Source: Ochotona curzoniae (Eukaryota > Chordata > Mammalia > Lagomorpha > Ochotonidae). Taken from it: a stretch of DNA of 64,000 bases. Within the stretch, counting starts at the first letter, position 1. Every line of letters starts with the position of its first letter. The translations under genes and the position numbers were made by a program. Positions 23,942-34,727 of the stretch are shown one piece after another. The notes below the pieces were generated by a model. It was not told where the DNA came from, did not search any database, and saw only the letters and a program-made list of their open reading frames with translations. The DNA lies in assembly GCF_017591425.1 (NCBI RefSeq), contig NW_024465783.1, positions 62,001 through 126,000 of the forward strand. The letters run 5' to 3'.

Positions 23942-23945
23942 GGGC
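23938..23945. repeat. GCCCGGGC palindrome (SrfI-type site), once per typical unit
   Basis: The 8-bp palindrome GCCCGGGC occurs in most units at the same place, so a rare-cutter recognition site is spaced every 247-248 bp. A second CCCGGG lies about 40 bp downstream (CAGCCCGGGGG). Units reading CCCGGACTTG (for example near 13545 and 45480) or CCCAGGC (near 3633) lack it. Confidence 0.85.
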
Positions 23946-23954
23946 TTGGGTCTA

Positions 23955-23972
23955 GCCACGCCCCTGGCGGCC
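23955..23972 (-). promoter_or_regulatory. CTCF-like segment
   Basis: The minus strand reads GGCCGCCAGGGGCGTGGC. It shares CCGC, then AGGGG at the expected spacing, with the known CTCF core (CCGCNNGGNGGCAG), but the GGCAG end is not matched. It recurs in most units and is altered where the plus strand has CTGACGG, CTGATGG or CTGGTGG. A partial match only; binding would need a matrix score or ChIP data. Confidence 0.25.
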
Positions 23973-24004
23973 CCAGCCCGGGGGTGGGATCGGCTGGACC
24001 TGCT

Positions 24005-24013
24005 CGCCCACGC
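24005..24013 (-). promoter_or_regulatory. Exact EGR1/Zif268 9-mer in a subset of units
   Basis: The minus strand reads GCGTGGGCG, identical to the EGR1 consensus. Units with CTCGCCCACGC carry it. Other units carry CTCGCCGACGC, CTCGCCAACGC, CTTGCCCACGC or CTCGCCCACAC and lose it. The site is therefore a polymorphic marker of unit subfamilies. Chance occurrence is possible in such GC-rich DNA. Confidence 0.4.
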
Positions 24014-24056
24014 TAAGCCCAAAGAGGGCCGCACGTGGGGGTCCAGCCGCCACGAA

Positions 24057-24085
24057 ACAGTCTTCTGAGGGAGCGTGAAGACTGT
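24057..24085. repeat. Unit-boundary inverted repeat (9-bp stem, 11-base loop)
   Basis: ACAGTCTTC at 24057-24065 is the perfect reverse complement of GAAGACTGT at 24077-24085, separated by 11 bases. The same structure occurs at most unit junctions. The right arm is nearly invariant across the window, while the left arm often varies (ATTGTTTTC, ACAGACTTC, ACAGTCTAC). I saw no compensating changes in the right arm, so a conserved RNA stem is not supported. It could form a small cruciform or be a protein-binding dyad. Confidence 0.75.
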
Positions 24086-25559
24086 GGGTTGCTTCCCAGG
24101 AGACAAGCTGGATTGCGCCTGGGGACCCTGGCCGCCATGTGGCCGGGGCTCACGTCCCCGAGCGTCAGCCCCGCCCCTCTTCCCGGCCCGGGCTTGGGTC
24201 TAGCCACGCCCCTGGCGGCCCCAGCCCGGGGGTGGGATCGGCTGGACCTGCTCGCCGACGCTAAGCCCAAAGAGGGCCGCGCGTGGGGGTCCAGCCGCCA
24301 TGAAACTGTCTTCTGAGGGAGCGTGAAGACTGTGGGTTGCTTCCCAGGAGACAAGCTGGATTGCACCTGGGGACCCTGGCCGCCATGTGGCCGGGGCTCA
24401 CGTCCAAGAGCGTCAGCCCCGCCCCTCTTCCCAGCCCGGGCTTGGGTCTAGCCACGCCCCTGGCGGCCCCAGCCCGGGGTGGGATCGGCTGGACCTGCTC
24501 GCCCACACTAAGCCCAAAGAGGGCCGCGCATGGGGGTCCAGCCGTCCCGAAACAGTCTTCCGAGGGAGCGTGAAGACTGTGGGTTGCTTCCCAGGAGACA
24601 AGCTGGATTGCGCCTGGGGACCCGGCCGCCATGTGGCCGGGGCTCACGTCCCAGAGCGTCAGCCCCGCCCCTCTTCCCGGCCCGGGCTTGGGTCTAGCCA
24701 CGCCCCTGGCAGCCCCAGCCCGGGGGTGGGATCGGCTGTACCTGCTCGCCCACGCTAAGCCCAAAGAGGGCCGCGCGTGGGGGTCCAGCCGCCCCAAAAC
24801 AGTCTTCTGAGGGAGCGTGAAGACTGTGGGTTGCTTCCCAGGAGACAAGCTGGATTGCGCCTGGGGACCCGGCCGCCATGTGGCCGGGGCTCACGTCCCC
24901 GAGCGTCAGCCCCGCCCCTCTTCCCGGCCCGGGCTTGGGTCTAGCCACGCCCCTGGCGGCCCCAGCCCGGGGGTGGGATCGGCTGTACCTGCTCGCCCAC
25001 GCTAAGCCCAAAGAGGGCCGCGCGTGGAGGTCCACACCCCATGAAACTGTCTTCTGAGGGAGCGTGAAGACTGTGGGTTGCTTCCCAGGAGACAAGCTGG
25101 ATTGCGCCTGGGGACTCCGGCCGCCATGTGGCCGGGGCTCACGTCCCCGAGCGTCAGCCCCGCCTCTCTTCCCGGCCCGGGCTTGGGTCTAGCCACGCCC
25201 CTGGCGGCCCCAGCCCGGGGGTGGGATCGGCTGGACCTGCTCGCCCACGCTAAGCCCAAAGAGGGCCGCGAGTGGGGGTGCACCTGCCATGAAACTGTTT
25301 TCTGAGGGAGCGTGAAGACTGTGGGTTGCTTCCCAGGAGACAAGCTGGATTGCACCTGGGGACCCCGGCCGCCATGTGGCCGGGGCTCACGTCCCAGAGC
25401 GTCAGCCCCGCCCCTCTTCCTGGCCCGGGCTTGGGTCTAGCCACGCCCCTGGCGGCCCCAGCCCGGGGGTGGGATCGGCTGTACCTGCTTGCCGACGCTA
25501 AGCCCAAAGAGGGCCGCGCATGGGGGTGCACCCTCCCCGAAACAGTCTTCTGAGGGAGC

Positions 25560-28500
25560 GTGAAGACTGTGGGTTGCTTCCCAGGAGACAAGCTGGATTG
25601 CGCCTGGGACCCCGGCCGCCATGTGGCCGGGGCTCACGTCCCCGAGCATCAGCCCCGCCCCTCTTCCTGGCCCGGGCTTGGGTCTAGCCACGCCCCTGGC
25701 GGACCCATCCCGGGGGTGGGATTGGCTGGACCTGCTCGCCCATGCTAAGCCCAAGGAGGGCGGCGCGTGGGGGTCCAGCCGCCATGAAACTGTCTTCTGA
25801 GGGAGCGTGAAGACTGTGGGTTGCTTCCCAGGAGACAAGCTGGATTGCGCCTGGGGACCCTGGCCGCCATGTGGCCGGGGCTCACGTCCCCGAGCGTCAG
25901 CCCCGCCCTCTTCCCGGCCCGGGCTTGGGTCTAGCCACGCCCCTGGCGGCCCCAGCCCGGGGGTGGGATCGGCTGTACCTGCTTGCCCATGCTAAGCCCA
26001 AAGAGGGCCGCGCGTGGGGGTCCAGCCGCCCTAAAACAGTCTTCCGAGGGAGCGTGAAGACTGTGGGTTGCTTCCCAGGAGACAAGCTGGATTGCGCCTG
26101 GGGACCCTGGCCGCCATGTGGCCGGGGCTCACGTCCCCGAGCGTCAGCCCCGCCCCTCTTCCCGGCCCGGGCTTGGGTCTAGCCACGCCCCTGGCGGCCC
26201 CAGCCCAGGGGTGGGATCCGCTGGACCTGCTGGCCGATGCTAAGCCCAATGAGGGCCGCGCATGGGGGTCCAACCGCCCCGAAACAGTCTTCTGAGGGAG
26301 CGTGAAGACTGTGGGTTGCTTCCCAGGAGACAAGCTGGATTGCAACTGGGGACCCCGGCCGCCATGTGGCCAGGGCTCACGTCCCCGAGCATCAGCCCCG
26401 CCCCTCTTCCCGGCCCGGGCTTGGGTCTAGCCACGCCCCTGGTGGCCCCAGCCCGGGGGTGGGATCTGCTGGACCTGCTCGCCAACACTAAGCCCAATGA
26501 GGGCCGCACGTGGGGGTCCAGCCGCCCCGAAACAGTCTTCTGAGGGAGCGTGAAGATTGTGGGTTGCTTCCCAGGAGACAAGCTGGATTGCGCCTGGGGA
26601 CCCCGGCCGCCATGTGGACGGGGCTCACGTACCAGAGCATCAGCCCCGACCCTCTTCCCAGCCCGGGCTTGGGTCTAGCCACGCCCCTGGCAGCCCCAGC
26701 CCGGGGGTGGGATCGGCTGGACCTGCTTGGCGACGCTAAGCCCTAAGAGGGCCGCACGTGAGGGTCCAACCGCCATGAAATTGTTTTCCGAGGGAGCGTG
26801 AAGACTGGGTTGCTTCCCAAGAGACAAGCTGGATTGCAACTGGGGACCCCGGCCGCCATGTGGCCGGGGCTCACGTCCCCGAGCATCAGCCCCGCACTCT
26901 TCCCAGCCCGGGCTTGGGTCTAGCCACGCCCCTGGCAGCCCCAGCCCGGGGGTGGGATCCGCTGGACCTGCTTGCCCACGCTAAGCCCAAAGAGGGCCGC
27001 TCGTGGGGGTCCAGCCGCCCCGAAACAGTCTTCTGAGGGAGCGTGAAGACTGTGGGTTGCTTCCCAGGAGACAAGCTGGATTGCACCTGGGGACCCCGGC
27101 CGCCGTGTGGCCAGGGCTCACGTCCAAGAGCGTCAGCCCCGCCCCTCTTCCTGGCCCGGGCTTGGGTCTAGCCACGCCCCTGGCGGCCCCAGCCCGGGGG
27201 TGGGATCCGCTGGACCTGCTCGCTCACGCTTAGCCCAAAGAGGGCCGCGCGTGGAGGTCCAGCCGCCCCGAAACAGTCTTCCGAGGGAGCGTGAAGACTG
27301 TGGGTTGCTTCCCAGGAGACAAGCTGGATTGCAACTGGGGACCCCGGCCGCCATGTGGCCAGGGCTCACGTCCCCGAGCGTCAGCCCCGCCCCTCTTCCC
27401 GGCCCGGGCTTGGGTCTAGCCACGTCCCTGACGGCCCCAGCCCGGGGGTGGGATCGGCTGGACCTGTTCGCCCACGCTAAGCCCAAAGAGGGCCGCACGT
27501 GGGGGTCCAGCCGCCCCGAAACAGTCTTCTGAGGGAGCGTGAAGACTGTGGGTTGCTTCCCAGGAGACAAGCTGGATTGCGCCTGGGGACCCTGGCCGCC
27601 ATGTGGCCGGGGCTCACGTCCCCGAGCGTCAGCCCCGCCCCTCTTCCCAGCCCGGGCTTGGGTCTAGCCACGCCCCTGGCAGCCCCAGCCCAGGGGTGGG
27701 ATCGGCTGTACCTGCTTGCCCACGCTAAGCCCAAAGAGGGCCGCTCGTGGGGGTCCAGCCGCCCCGAAACAGTCTTCTGAGGGAGCGTGAAGACTGTGGG
27801 TTGCTTCCCAGGAGACAAGCTGGATTGCGCCTGGGGACCACGGCCGCCATGTGTCCGGGGGCTCACGTCCAAGAGCGTCAGCCCCGCCCCTCTTCCCGGC
27901 CCGGGCTTGGGTCTAGCCACACCCCTGGCGGCCCCAGCCCGGGGGTGGAATCAGATGGACCTGCTCGCCCACGCTAAGCCCAAAGAGTGCGGCGCGTGGG
28001 GGTCCAGCCGCCCCAAAACAGTCTTCCGAGGGAGCGTGAAGACTGTGGGTTGCTTCCCAGGAGACAAGCTGGATTGCGCCTGGGGACCCTGGCCGCCATG
28101 TGGCCGGGGCTCACGTCCCCGAGCGTCAGCCCCGCACTCTTCCAGGCCCGGGCTTGGGTCTAGCCACGCCCCTGACGGCCCCAGCCCGGGGGTGGGATCG
28201 GCTGGACCTGCTTGCCGACGCTAAGCCCAAAGAGGGCCGCACATGGGGGTCCAACCGCCCCGAAACAGCCTTCCGAGGGAGCGTGAAGACTGTGGGTTGC
28301 TTCCCAAGAGACAAGCTGGATTGCGCCTGGGGACCCCGGCCGCCATGTGGCCGGGGCTCACGTCCCCGAGCATCAGCCCCGACCCTCTTCCAATCCCGGG
28401 CTTGGGTCTAGCCACGCCCCTGGCAGCCCCAGCCCGGGGGTGGGATCGGTTGGACCTGCTTGCCCACGCTAAGCCCAAAGAGGGCGGCGTGTGGGGTTCC

Positions 28501-31500
28501 AGCCACCCAGAAACAGTCTTCCGAGGGAGCGTGAAGACTGTGGGTTGCTTCCCAGGAGACAAGCTGGATTGCGCCTGGGGACCCCGGCCGCCATGTGGCC
28601 GGGGCTCACGTCCACAAGCGTCAGCCCCGCCCCTCTTTCCGGCCCGGGCTTGGGTCTAGCCACGCCCCTGGCGGACACAGCCCGGGGGTGGGATCGGCTG
28701 GACCTGCTTGCCCAAGCTAAGCCCAAAGAGGGCCGCGCATGGGGGTCCAGCCGCCCTGAAACAGTCTTCTGAGGGAGCGTGAAGACTGTGGGTTGCTTCC
28801 CAGGAGACAAGCTGGATTGCGCCTGGGGACCCCAGCCGCCATGTGGCCGGGGCTCACGTCCCCGAGCGTCAGCCCCGCCCCTCTTCCCGGCCCGGGCTTG
28901 GGTCTAGCCACGCCCCTGGCGGACCCATCCCGGGGGTGGGATTGGCTGGACCTGCTCGCCCATGCTAAGCCCAAGGAGGGCGGCGCGTGGGGGTCCAGCC
29001 GCCATGAAACTGTCTTCTGAGGGAGCGTGAAGACTGTGGGTTGCTTCCCAGGAGACAAGCTGGATTGCGCCTGGGGACCCTGGCCGCCATGTGGCCGGGG
29101 CTCACGTCCCCGAGCGTCAGCCCCGCCCTCTTCCCGGCCCGGGCTTGGGTCTAGCTACGCCCCTGGCGGCCCCAGCCCGGGGGTGGGATCGGCTGGACCT
29201 GCTTGCCCATGCTAAGCCCAAAGAGGGCGGCGCGTGGGGGTCCAGCCGCCCTAAAACAGTCTACCGAGGGAGCGTGAAGACTGTGGGTTGCTTCCCAGGA
29301 GACAAGCTGGATTGCGCCTGGGGACCCTGGCCGCCATGTGGCCGGGGCTCACGTCCCCGAGCGTCAGCCCCGCCCCTCTTCCCGGCCCGGGCTTGGGTCT
29401 AGCCACGCCCCTGGCGGCCCCAGCCCAGGGGTGGGATCCGCTGGACCTGCTGGCCGATGCTAAGCCCAAAGAGGGCCGCGCATGGGGGTCCAACCGCCCC
29501 GAAACACTCTTCTGAGGGAGCGTGAAGACTGTGGGTTGCTTCCCAAGAGACAAGCTGGATTGCAACTGGGGACCCCGGCCGCCATGTGGCCAGGGCTCAC
29601 GTCCCCTAGCATCAGCCCCGCCCCTCTTCCCGGCCCGGGCTTGGGTCTAGCCACGCCCCTGGTGGCCCCAGCCCGGGGGTGGGATCGGCTGGACCTGCTC
29701 GCCAACACTAAGCCCAAAGAGGGCCGCACGAGGTGGTCCAGCCACCCCGAAACAGACTTCTGAGGGAGCGTGAAGACTGTGGGTTGCTTCCCAGGAGACA
29801 AGCTGGATTGCGCCTGGGGACCCCAGCCGCCATGTGGCCGGGGCTCACGTCCCCGAGCATCAGCCCCGACCCTCTTCCAATCCCGGGCTTGGGTCTATCC
29901 ACGCCCCTGACGGCCCCAGTTTGGGGGTGGGATCAGCTGTACCTGCTCGCCCACGCTAAGCCCAATGAGGGCCGCACGTGGGGGTCCAGCCGCCCCGAAA
30001 CAGTCTTCTGAGGGAGCGTGAAGATTGTGGGTTGCTTCCCAGGAGACAAGCTGGATTGCGCCTGGGGACCCCGGCCGCCATGTGGACGGGGCTCACGTAC
30101 CAGAGCATCAGCCCCGACCCTCTTCCCAGCCCGGGCTTGGGTCTAGCCACGCCCCTGGCAGCCCCAGCCCGGGGGTGGGATCCGCTGGACCTGCTGGCCG
30201 ATGCTAAGCCCAAAGAGGGCCGCGCATGGGGGTGCACCCTCCCCGAAACAGTCTTCTGAGGGAGCGTGAAGACTGTGGGTTGCTTCCCAGGAGACAAGCT
30301 GGATTGCGCCTGGGGACCCTGGCCGCCATGTGGCCGGGGCTCACGTCCCCGAGCATCAGCTCCTCCGCTCTTCCCGGCCCGGGCTTGGTTCTAGCCACGC
30401 CCCTGGCAGCCCCAGCCCGGGGGTGGGTTCGGCTGGACCTGCTCGGCGACGCTAAGCCCTAAGAGGGCCGCACGTGAGGGTCCAACCGCCATGAAATTGT
30501 TTTCCGAGGGAGCGTGAAGACTGTGGGTTGCTTCCCAGGAGACAAGGTGGATTGCACCTGGGGACCCCGGCCGCCATGTGGCCGGGGCTCACGTCCAAGA
30601 GCGTCAGCCCCGCCCCTCTTTCCAGCCCGGGCTTGGGTCTAGCCACGCCCCTGGCGGCCCCAGCCCGGGGGTGGGATCGGCTGGACCTGCTCGCCCACAC
30701 TAAGCCCAAAGAGGGCCGCACATGGGGGTCCTGCCGTCCCAAAACAGTCTTCCGAGGGAGCATGAAGACTGTGGGTTGCTTCCCAGAAGACAAGCTGGAT
30801 TGCGCCTGGGGACCCTGGCCTCCATGTGGCCAGGGCTCACGTGCCCGAGCGTCAGCCCCGCCCATCTTCCTGGCCCGGGCTTGGGTCTAGCCACGCCCCT
30901 GGCGGCCCCAGCCCGGGGGTGGGATTCTCTGTACCTGCTTGCCGACGCTAAGCCCAAAGAGGGCCGCGCATGGGGGTGCACCCTACCCGAAACAGTCTTC
31001 TGAGGGAGCGTGAAGACTGTGGGTTGCTTCCCAGGAGACAAGCTTGATTACGCCTGGGACCCCAGCCGCCATGTGGCCGGGGCTCACATCCCCGAGCGTC
31101 AGCCCCGCCCCTCTTCCTGGCCCGGGCTTGGGTCTAGCACGCCCCTTGCAGCCCCAGCCCGGGGGTGGGATCGGCTGGACCTGCTTGCCGACTCTAAGCC
31201 CAAAGAGGGCGGCGCGTGGGGGTCCAGCCACCCAGAAACAGTCTTCCGAGGGAGCGTGAAGACTGTGGGTTGCTTCCCAGGAGACAAGATGGATTGCGCC
31301 TGGGGACACTGGCCGCCATGTGGCCGGGGCTCACGTCCCCGAGCGTCAGCCCCGCCCCTCTTCCCGGCCCGGGCTTGGGTCTAGCCACGCCCCTGGCGGC
31401 CCCAGCCCAGGGGTGGGATCCGCTGGACCTGCTCGCCCACGCTTAGCCCAAAGAGGGCCGCGCGTGGAGGTCCAGCCGCACCGAAACAGTCTTCCGAGGG

Positions 31501-34500
31501 AGCGTGAAGACTGTGGGTTGCTTCCCAAGAGACAAGGTGGATTGCAACTGGGGACCCTGGCCGCCATGTGGCCGGGGCTCACGTCCCCGAGCGTCAGCCC
31601 CGCCCCTCTTCCCGGCCCGGGCTTGGGTCTAGCCACGCCCCTGGCGGCCCCAGCCCGGGGGTGGGATCCGCTGGACCTGCTCGCCCACGCTAAGCCCAAA
31701 GAGGGCGGCGCGTGGGGGTCCAGCCGCCCCAAAACAGTCTTCTGAGGGAGCGTGAAGACTGTGGGTTGCTTCCCAGGAGACAAGCTGGATTGCGCCTGGG
31801 GACCCTGGCCGCCATGTGGCCGGGGCTCACGTCCCCGAGCGTCAGCCCCGCACTCTTCCAGGCCCGGGCTTGGGTCTAGCCACGCCCCTGACGGCCCCAG
31901 CCCGGGGGTGGGATCGGCTGGACCTGCTTGCCGACGCTAAGCCCAAAGAGGGCCGCACATGGGGGTCCAGCCGCCCTGAAACAGTCTTCCGAGGGAGCGT
32001 GAAGACTGTGGGTTGCTTCCCAGGAGACAAGCTGGATTGCGCCTGGGGACCCCGGCCGCCATGTGGCCGGGGCTCATGTCCACAAGCGTCAGCCCCGGCC
32101 CTCTTCCCAGCCCGGGCTTGGGTTCTAGCCACGCCCCTGGCAGCCCCAGCCCAGGGGTGGGATCGGTTGGACCTGCTTGCCCACGCTAAGCCCAAAGAGG
32201 GCCGCGCGTGGGGGTCCAGGCACCCAGAAACAATCTTCAGAGGGAGCGTGAAGACTGTGGGTTGCTTCCCATGAGACAAGGTGGATTGCACCTGAGGACC
32301 CCGGCCGCCATGTGGCCGGGGGCTCACGTCCAAGAGCGTCAGCCCCGCCCCTCTTTCCGGCCCGGGCTTGGGTCTAGCCACGCCCCTGGCGGCCCCAGCC
32401 CGGGGGTGGGATCGGCTGGACCTGCTCGCCCAAGCTAAGCCCAAAGAGGGCCGCGCGTGGGGGTCCACCCGCCCTGAAACAGTCTTCTGAGGGAGCGTGA
32501 AGACTGTGGGTTGCTTCCCAGGAGACAAGCTGGATTGCGCCTGGGGACCCCGGCCGCCATGTGGCCGGGGCTCACGTCCCCGAGCGTCAGCCCCGCCCCT
32601 CTTCCCGGCCCGGGCTTGGGTCTAGCCACGCCCCTGGCGGACCCATCCCGGGGGTGGGATTGGCTGGACCTGCTCGCCCATGCTAAGCCCAAGGAGGGCG
32701 GCGCGTGGGGTCCAGCCGCCATGAAACTGTCTTCTGAGGCAGCGTGAAGACTGTGGGTTGCTTCCCAGGAGACAAGCTGGATTGCGCCTGGGGACCCTGG
32801 CCGCCATGTGGCCGGGGCTCACGTCCCTGAGCGTCAGCCCCGCCCTCTTCCCGGCCCGGGCTTGGGTCTAGCCACGCCCCTGGCGGCCCCAGCCCGGGGG
32901 TGGGATCGGCTGTACCTGCTTGCCCACGCTTAGCCCAAAGAGGGCGTCGCATGGGGGTCCAGCCGCCCTAAAACAGTCTTCCGAGGGAGCGTGAAGACTG
33001 TGGGTTGCTTCCCAGGAGACAAGCTGGATTGCGCCTGGGGACCCTGGCCGCCATGTGGCCGGGGCTCACGTCCCCGAGCGTCAGCCCCGCCCCTCTTCCC
33101 GGCCCGGGCTTGGGTCTAGCCACGCCCCTGGCGGCCCCAGCCCGGGGGTGGGATCCGCTGGACCTGCTGGCCGATGCTAAGCCCAAAGAGGGCCGCGCAT
33201 GGGGGTGCACCCTCCCCGAAACACTCTTCTGAGGGAGCGTGAAGACTGTGGGTTGCTTCCCAAGAGACAAGCTGGATTGCAACTGGGGACCCCGGCCGCC
33301 ATGTGGCCGGGGCTCACGTCCCCTAGCATCAGCCCCGCCCCTCTTCCCGGCCCGGGCTTGGGTCTAGCCACGCCCCTGGCGGCCCCAGCCCGGGGGTGGG
33401 ATCGGCTGGACCTGCTCGCCAACACTAAGCCCAAAGAGGGCCGCACGAGGTGGTCCAGCCACCCAGAAACAGTCTTCCGAGGGAGCGTGAAGACTGTGGG
33501 TTGCTTCCCAGGAGACAAGCTGGATTGCGCCTGGGGACCCCAGCCGCCATGTGGCCGGGGCTCACGTCCCCGAGCGTCAGCCCCGCCCCTCTTCCCGGCC
33601 CGGGCTTGGGTCTAGCCACGCCCCTGACGGCCCCAGTCCGGGGGTGGGATCAGCTGTACCTGCTCGCCCACGCTAAGCCCAATGAGGGCCGCACGTGGGG
33701 GTCCAGCCGCCCCGAAACAGTCTTCTGAGGGAGCGTGAAGACTGTGGGTTGCTTCCCAGGAGACAAGCTGGATTGCGCCTGGGGACCCCGGCCGCCATGT
33801 GGACGGGGCTCACGTACCAGAGCATCAGCCCCGACCCTCTTCCCAGCCCGGGCTTGGGTCTAGCCACGCCCCTGGCAGCCCCAGCCCGGGGGTGGGATCG
33901 GCTGGACCTGCTCGCCAACACTAAGCCCAAAGAGGGCCGCGCATGGGGGTGCACCCTCCCCGAAACAGTCTTCTGAGGGAGCGTGAAGACTGTGGGTTGC
34001 TTCCCAGGAGACAAGCTGGATTGCGCCTGGGGACCCTGGCCGCCATGTGGCCGGGGCTCACGTCCCCGAGCATCAGCTCCTCCGCTCTTCCCGGCCCGGG
34101 CTTGGTTCTAGCCACGCCCCTGGCAGCCCCAGCCCGGGGGTGGGTTCGGCTGGACCTGCTCGGCGACGCTAAGCCCTAAGAGGGCCGCACTTGAGGGTCC
34201 AACCGCCATGAAATTGTTTTCCGAGGGAGCGTGAAGACTGTGGGTTGCTTCCCAGGAGATAAGGTGGATTGCACCTGGGGACCCCGGCCGCCATGTGTCC
34301 GGGGCTCACGTCCAAGAGCGTCAGCCCCGCCCCTCTTTCCAGCCCGGGCTTGGGTCTAGCCACGCCCCTGGCGGCCCCAGCCCGGGGGTGGGATTGGCTG
34401 GACCTGCTCGCCCACACTAAGCCCAAAGAGGGCCGCACATGGGGGTCCTGCCGTCCCAAAACAGTCTTCCGAGGGAGCATGAAGACTGTGGGTTGCTTCC

Positions 34501-34727
34501 CAGAAGACAAGCTGGATTGCGCCTGGGGACCCTGGCCTCCATGTGGCCAGGGCTCACGTGCCCGAGCGTCAGCCCCGCCCATCTTCCTGGCCCGGGCTTG
34601 GGTCTAGCCACGCCCCTGGCGGCCCCAGCCCGGGGGTGGGATTCGTCTGGACCTGCTTGCCGACGCTAAGCCCAAAGAGGGCCGCGCATGGGGGTGCACC
34701 CTACCCGAAACAGTCTTCTGAGGGAGC
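25560..34727 (+). repeat. Block C copy 1: 37-unit, 9,168-bp segment
   Basis: The unit beginning at 25560 (short CCTGGGACCCCGGCC, then GCGGACCCATCCCGG) marks the start; the same unit begins again at 34728. Between the two starts, matching variants run at a distance of 9168 bp, later 9409-9414 and then 8418-8416. Internally, 25.65-26.55 kb recurs at 28.87-29.77 kb (3220 bp, 13 units), and 29.96-31.0 kb recurs at 33.67-34.7 kb (3717 bp, 15 units), so the block is itself built of smaller HORs. Confidence 0.8.
32090..32330 (+). repeat. 249-bp units with single-base insertions
   Basis: A T is inserted at GGGTTCTAGCC near 32122, and a G at GGCCGGGGGCTC near 32316. Units of 249 bp keep the reading frame, which accounts for the longest open frame in the window (228 codons, minus strand, 31842-32528). 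Block C copy 2 retains the extra G near 40738 but not the extra T. Confidence 0.7.

Larger units (their letters stand above)
23919..23988 (+). repeat. Two related ~35-bp subrepeats inside the monomer
   Basis: AGCCCCGCCCCT (23919-23930) is echoed by AGCCACGCCCCT (23954-23965), 35 bp later. CCCGGGCTTGGG (23939-23950) is echoed by CCCGGGGGTGGG (23977-23988), 38 bp later. The shared order suggests that this half of the unit arose by an old internal duplication with a few bases of indel between the copies. Convergence in GC-rich sequence is the alternative. Confidence 0.55.
23827..24074 (+). repeat. Reference monomer (248 bp, near consensus)
   Basis: This unit, starting at GTGAAGACTG, is close to the majority base at nearly every position, and its right-hand neighbour (24075 onward) is almost identical. 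In order it holds: the conserved inverted-repeat arm (first 11 bases), a moderately conserved stretch, the GC inverted repeat with the YY1-like core (about 52-74), a GC box and quadruplex motif (about 94-115), the GCCCGGGC palindrome, a CTCF-like segment (about 129-146), an exact EGR1 9-mer (179-187) and the left inverted-repeat arm (231-239). The choice of unit start is arbitrary. Confidence 0.9.
22945..25559 (+). repeat. Near-consensus stretch of the array
   Basis: Units here carry few subfamily-specific markers. Neighbours at 23827 and 24075 are almost identical over 248 bp. Small length changes occur: CAAGAGGGCC with one A lost (23772), GCTTGGTCTAGCC (23451), CAGCCCGGGGTGGG (24472) and GGGGACCCGGCC (24617 and 24863). 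No long-range partner block was found by eye. Confidence 0.65.

Noticed and set aside
24032..24037. CACGTG E-box in units reading GCACGTGGGG
   Set aside because: It is present only in a variant of the GCGCGTGGGG tract and arises by one base change. A 6-mer in this context is not evidence of a regulatory site.
24057..24085. Rho-independent terminator or structured RNA hairpin
   Set aside because: There is no T-run after the stem, the organism appears eukaryotic, and arm variants are not compensated.
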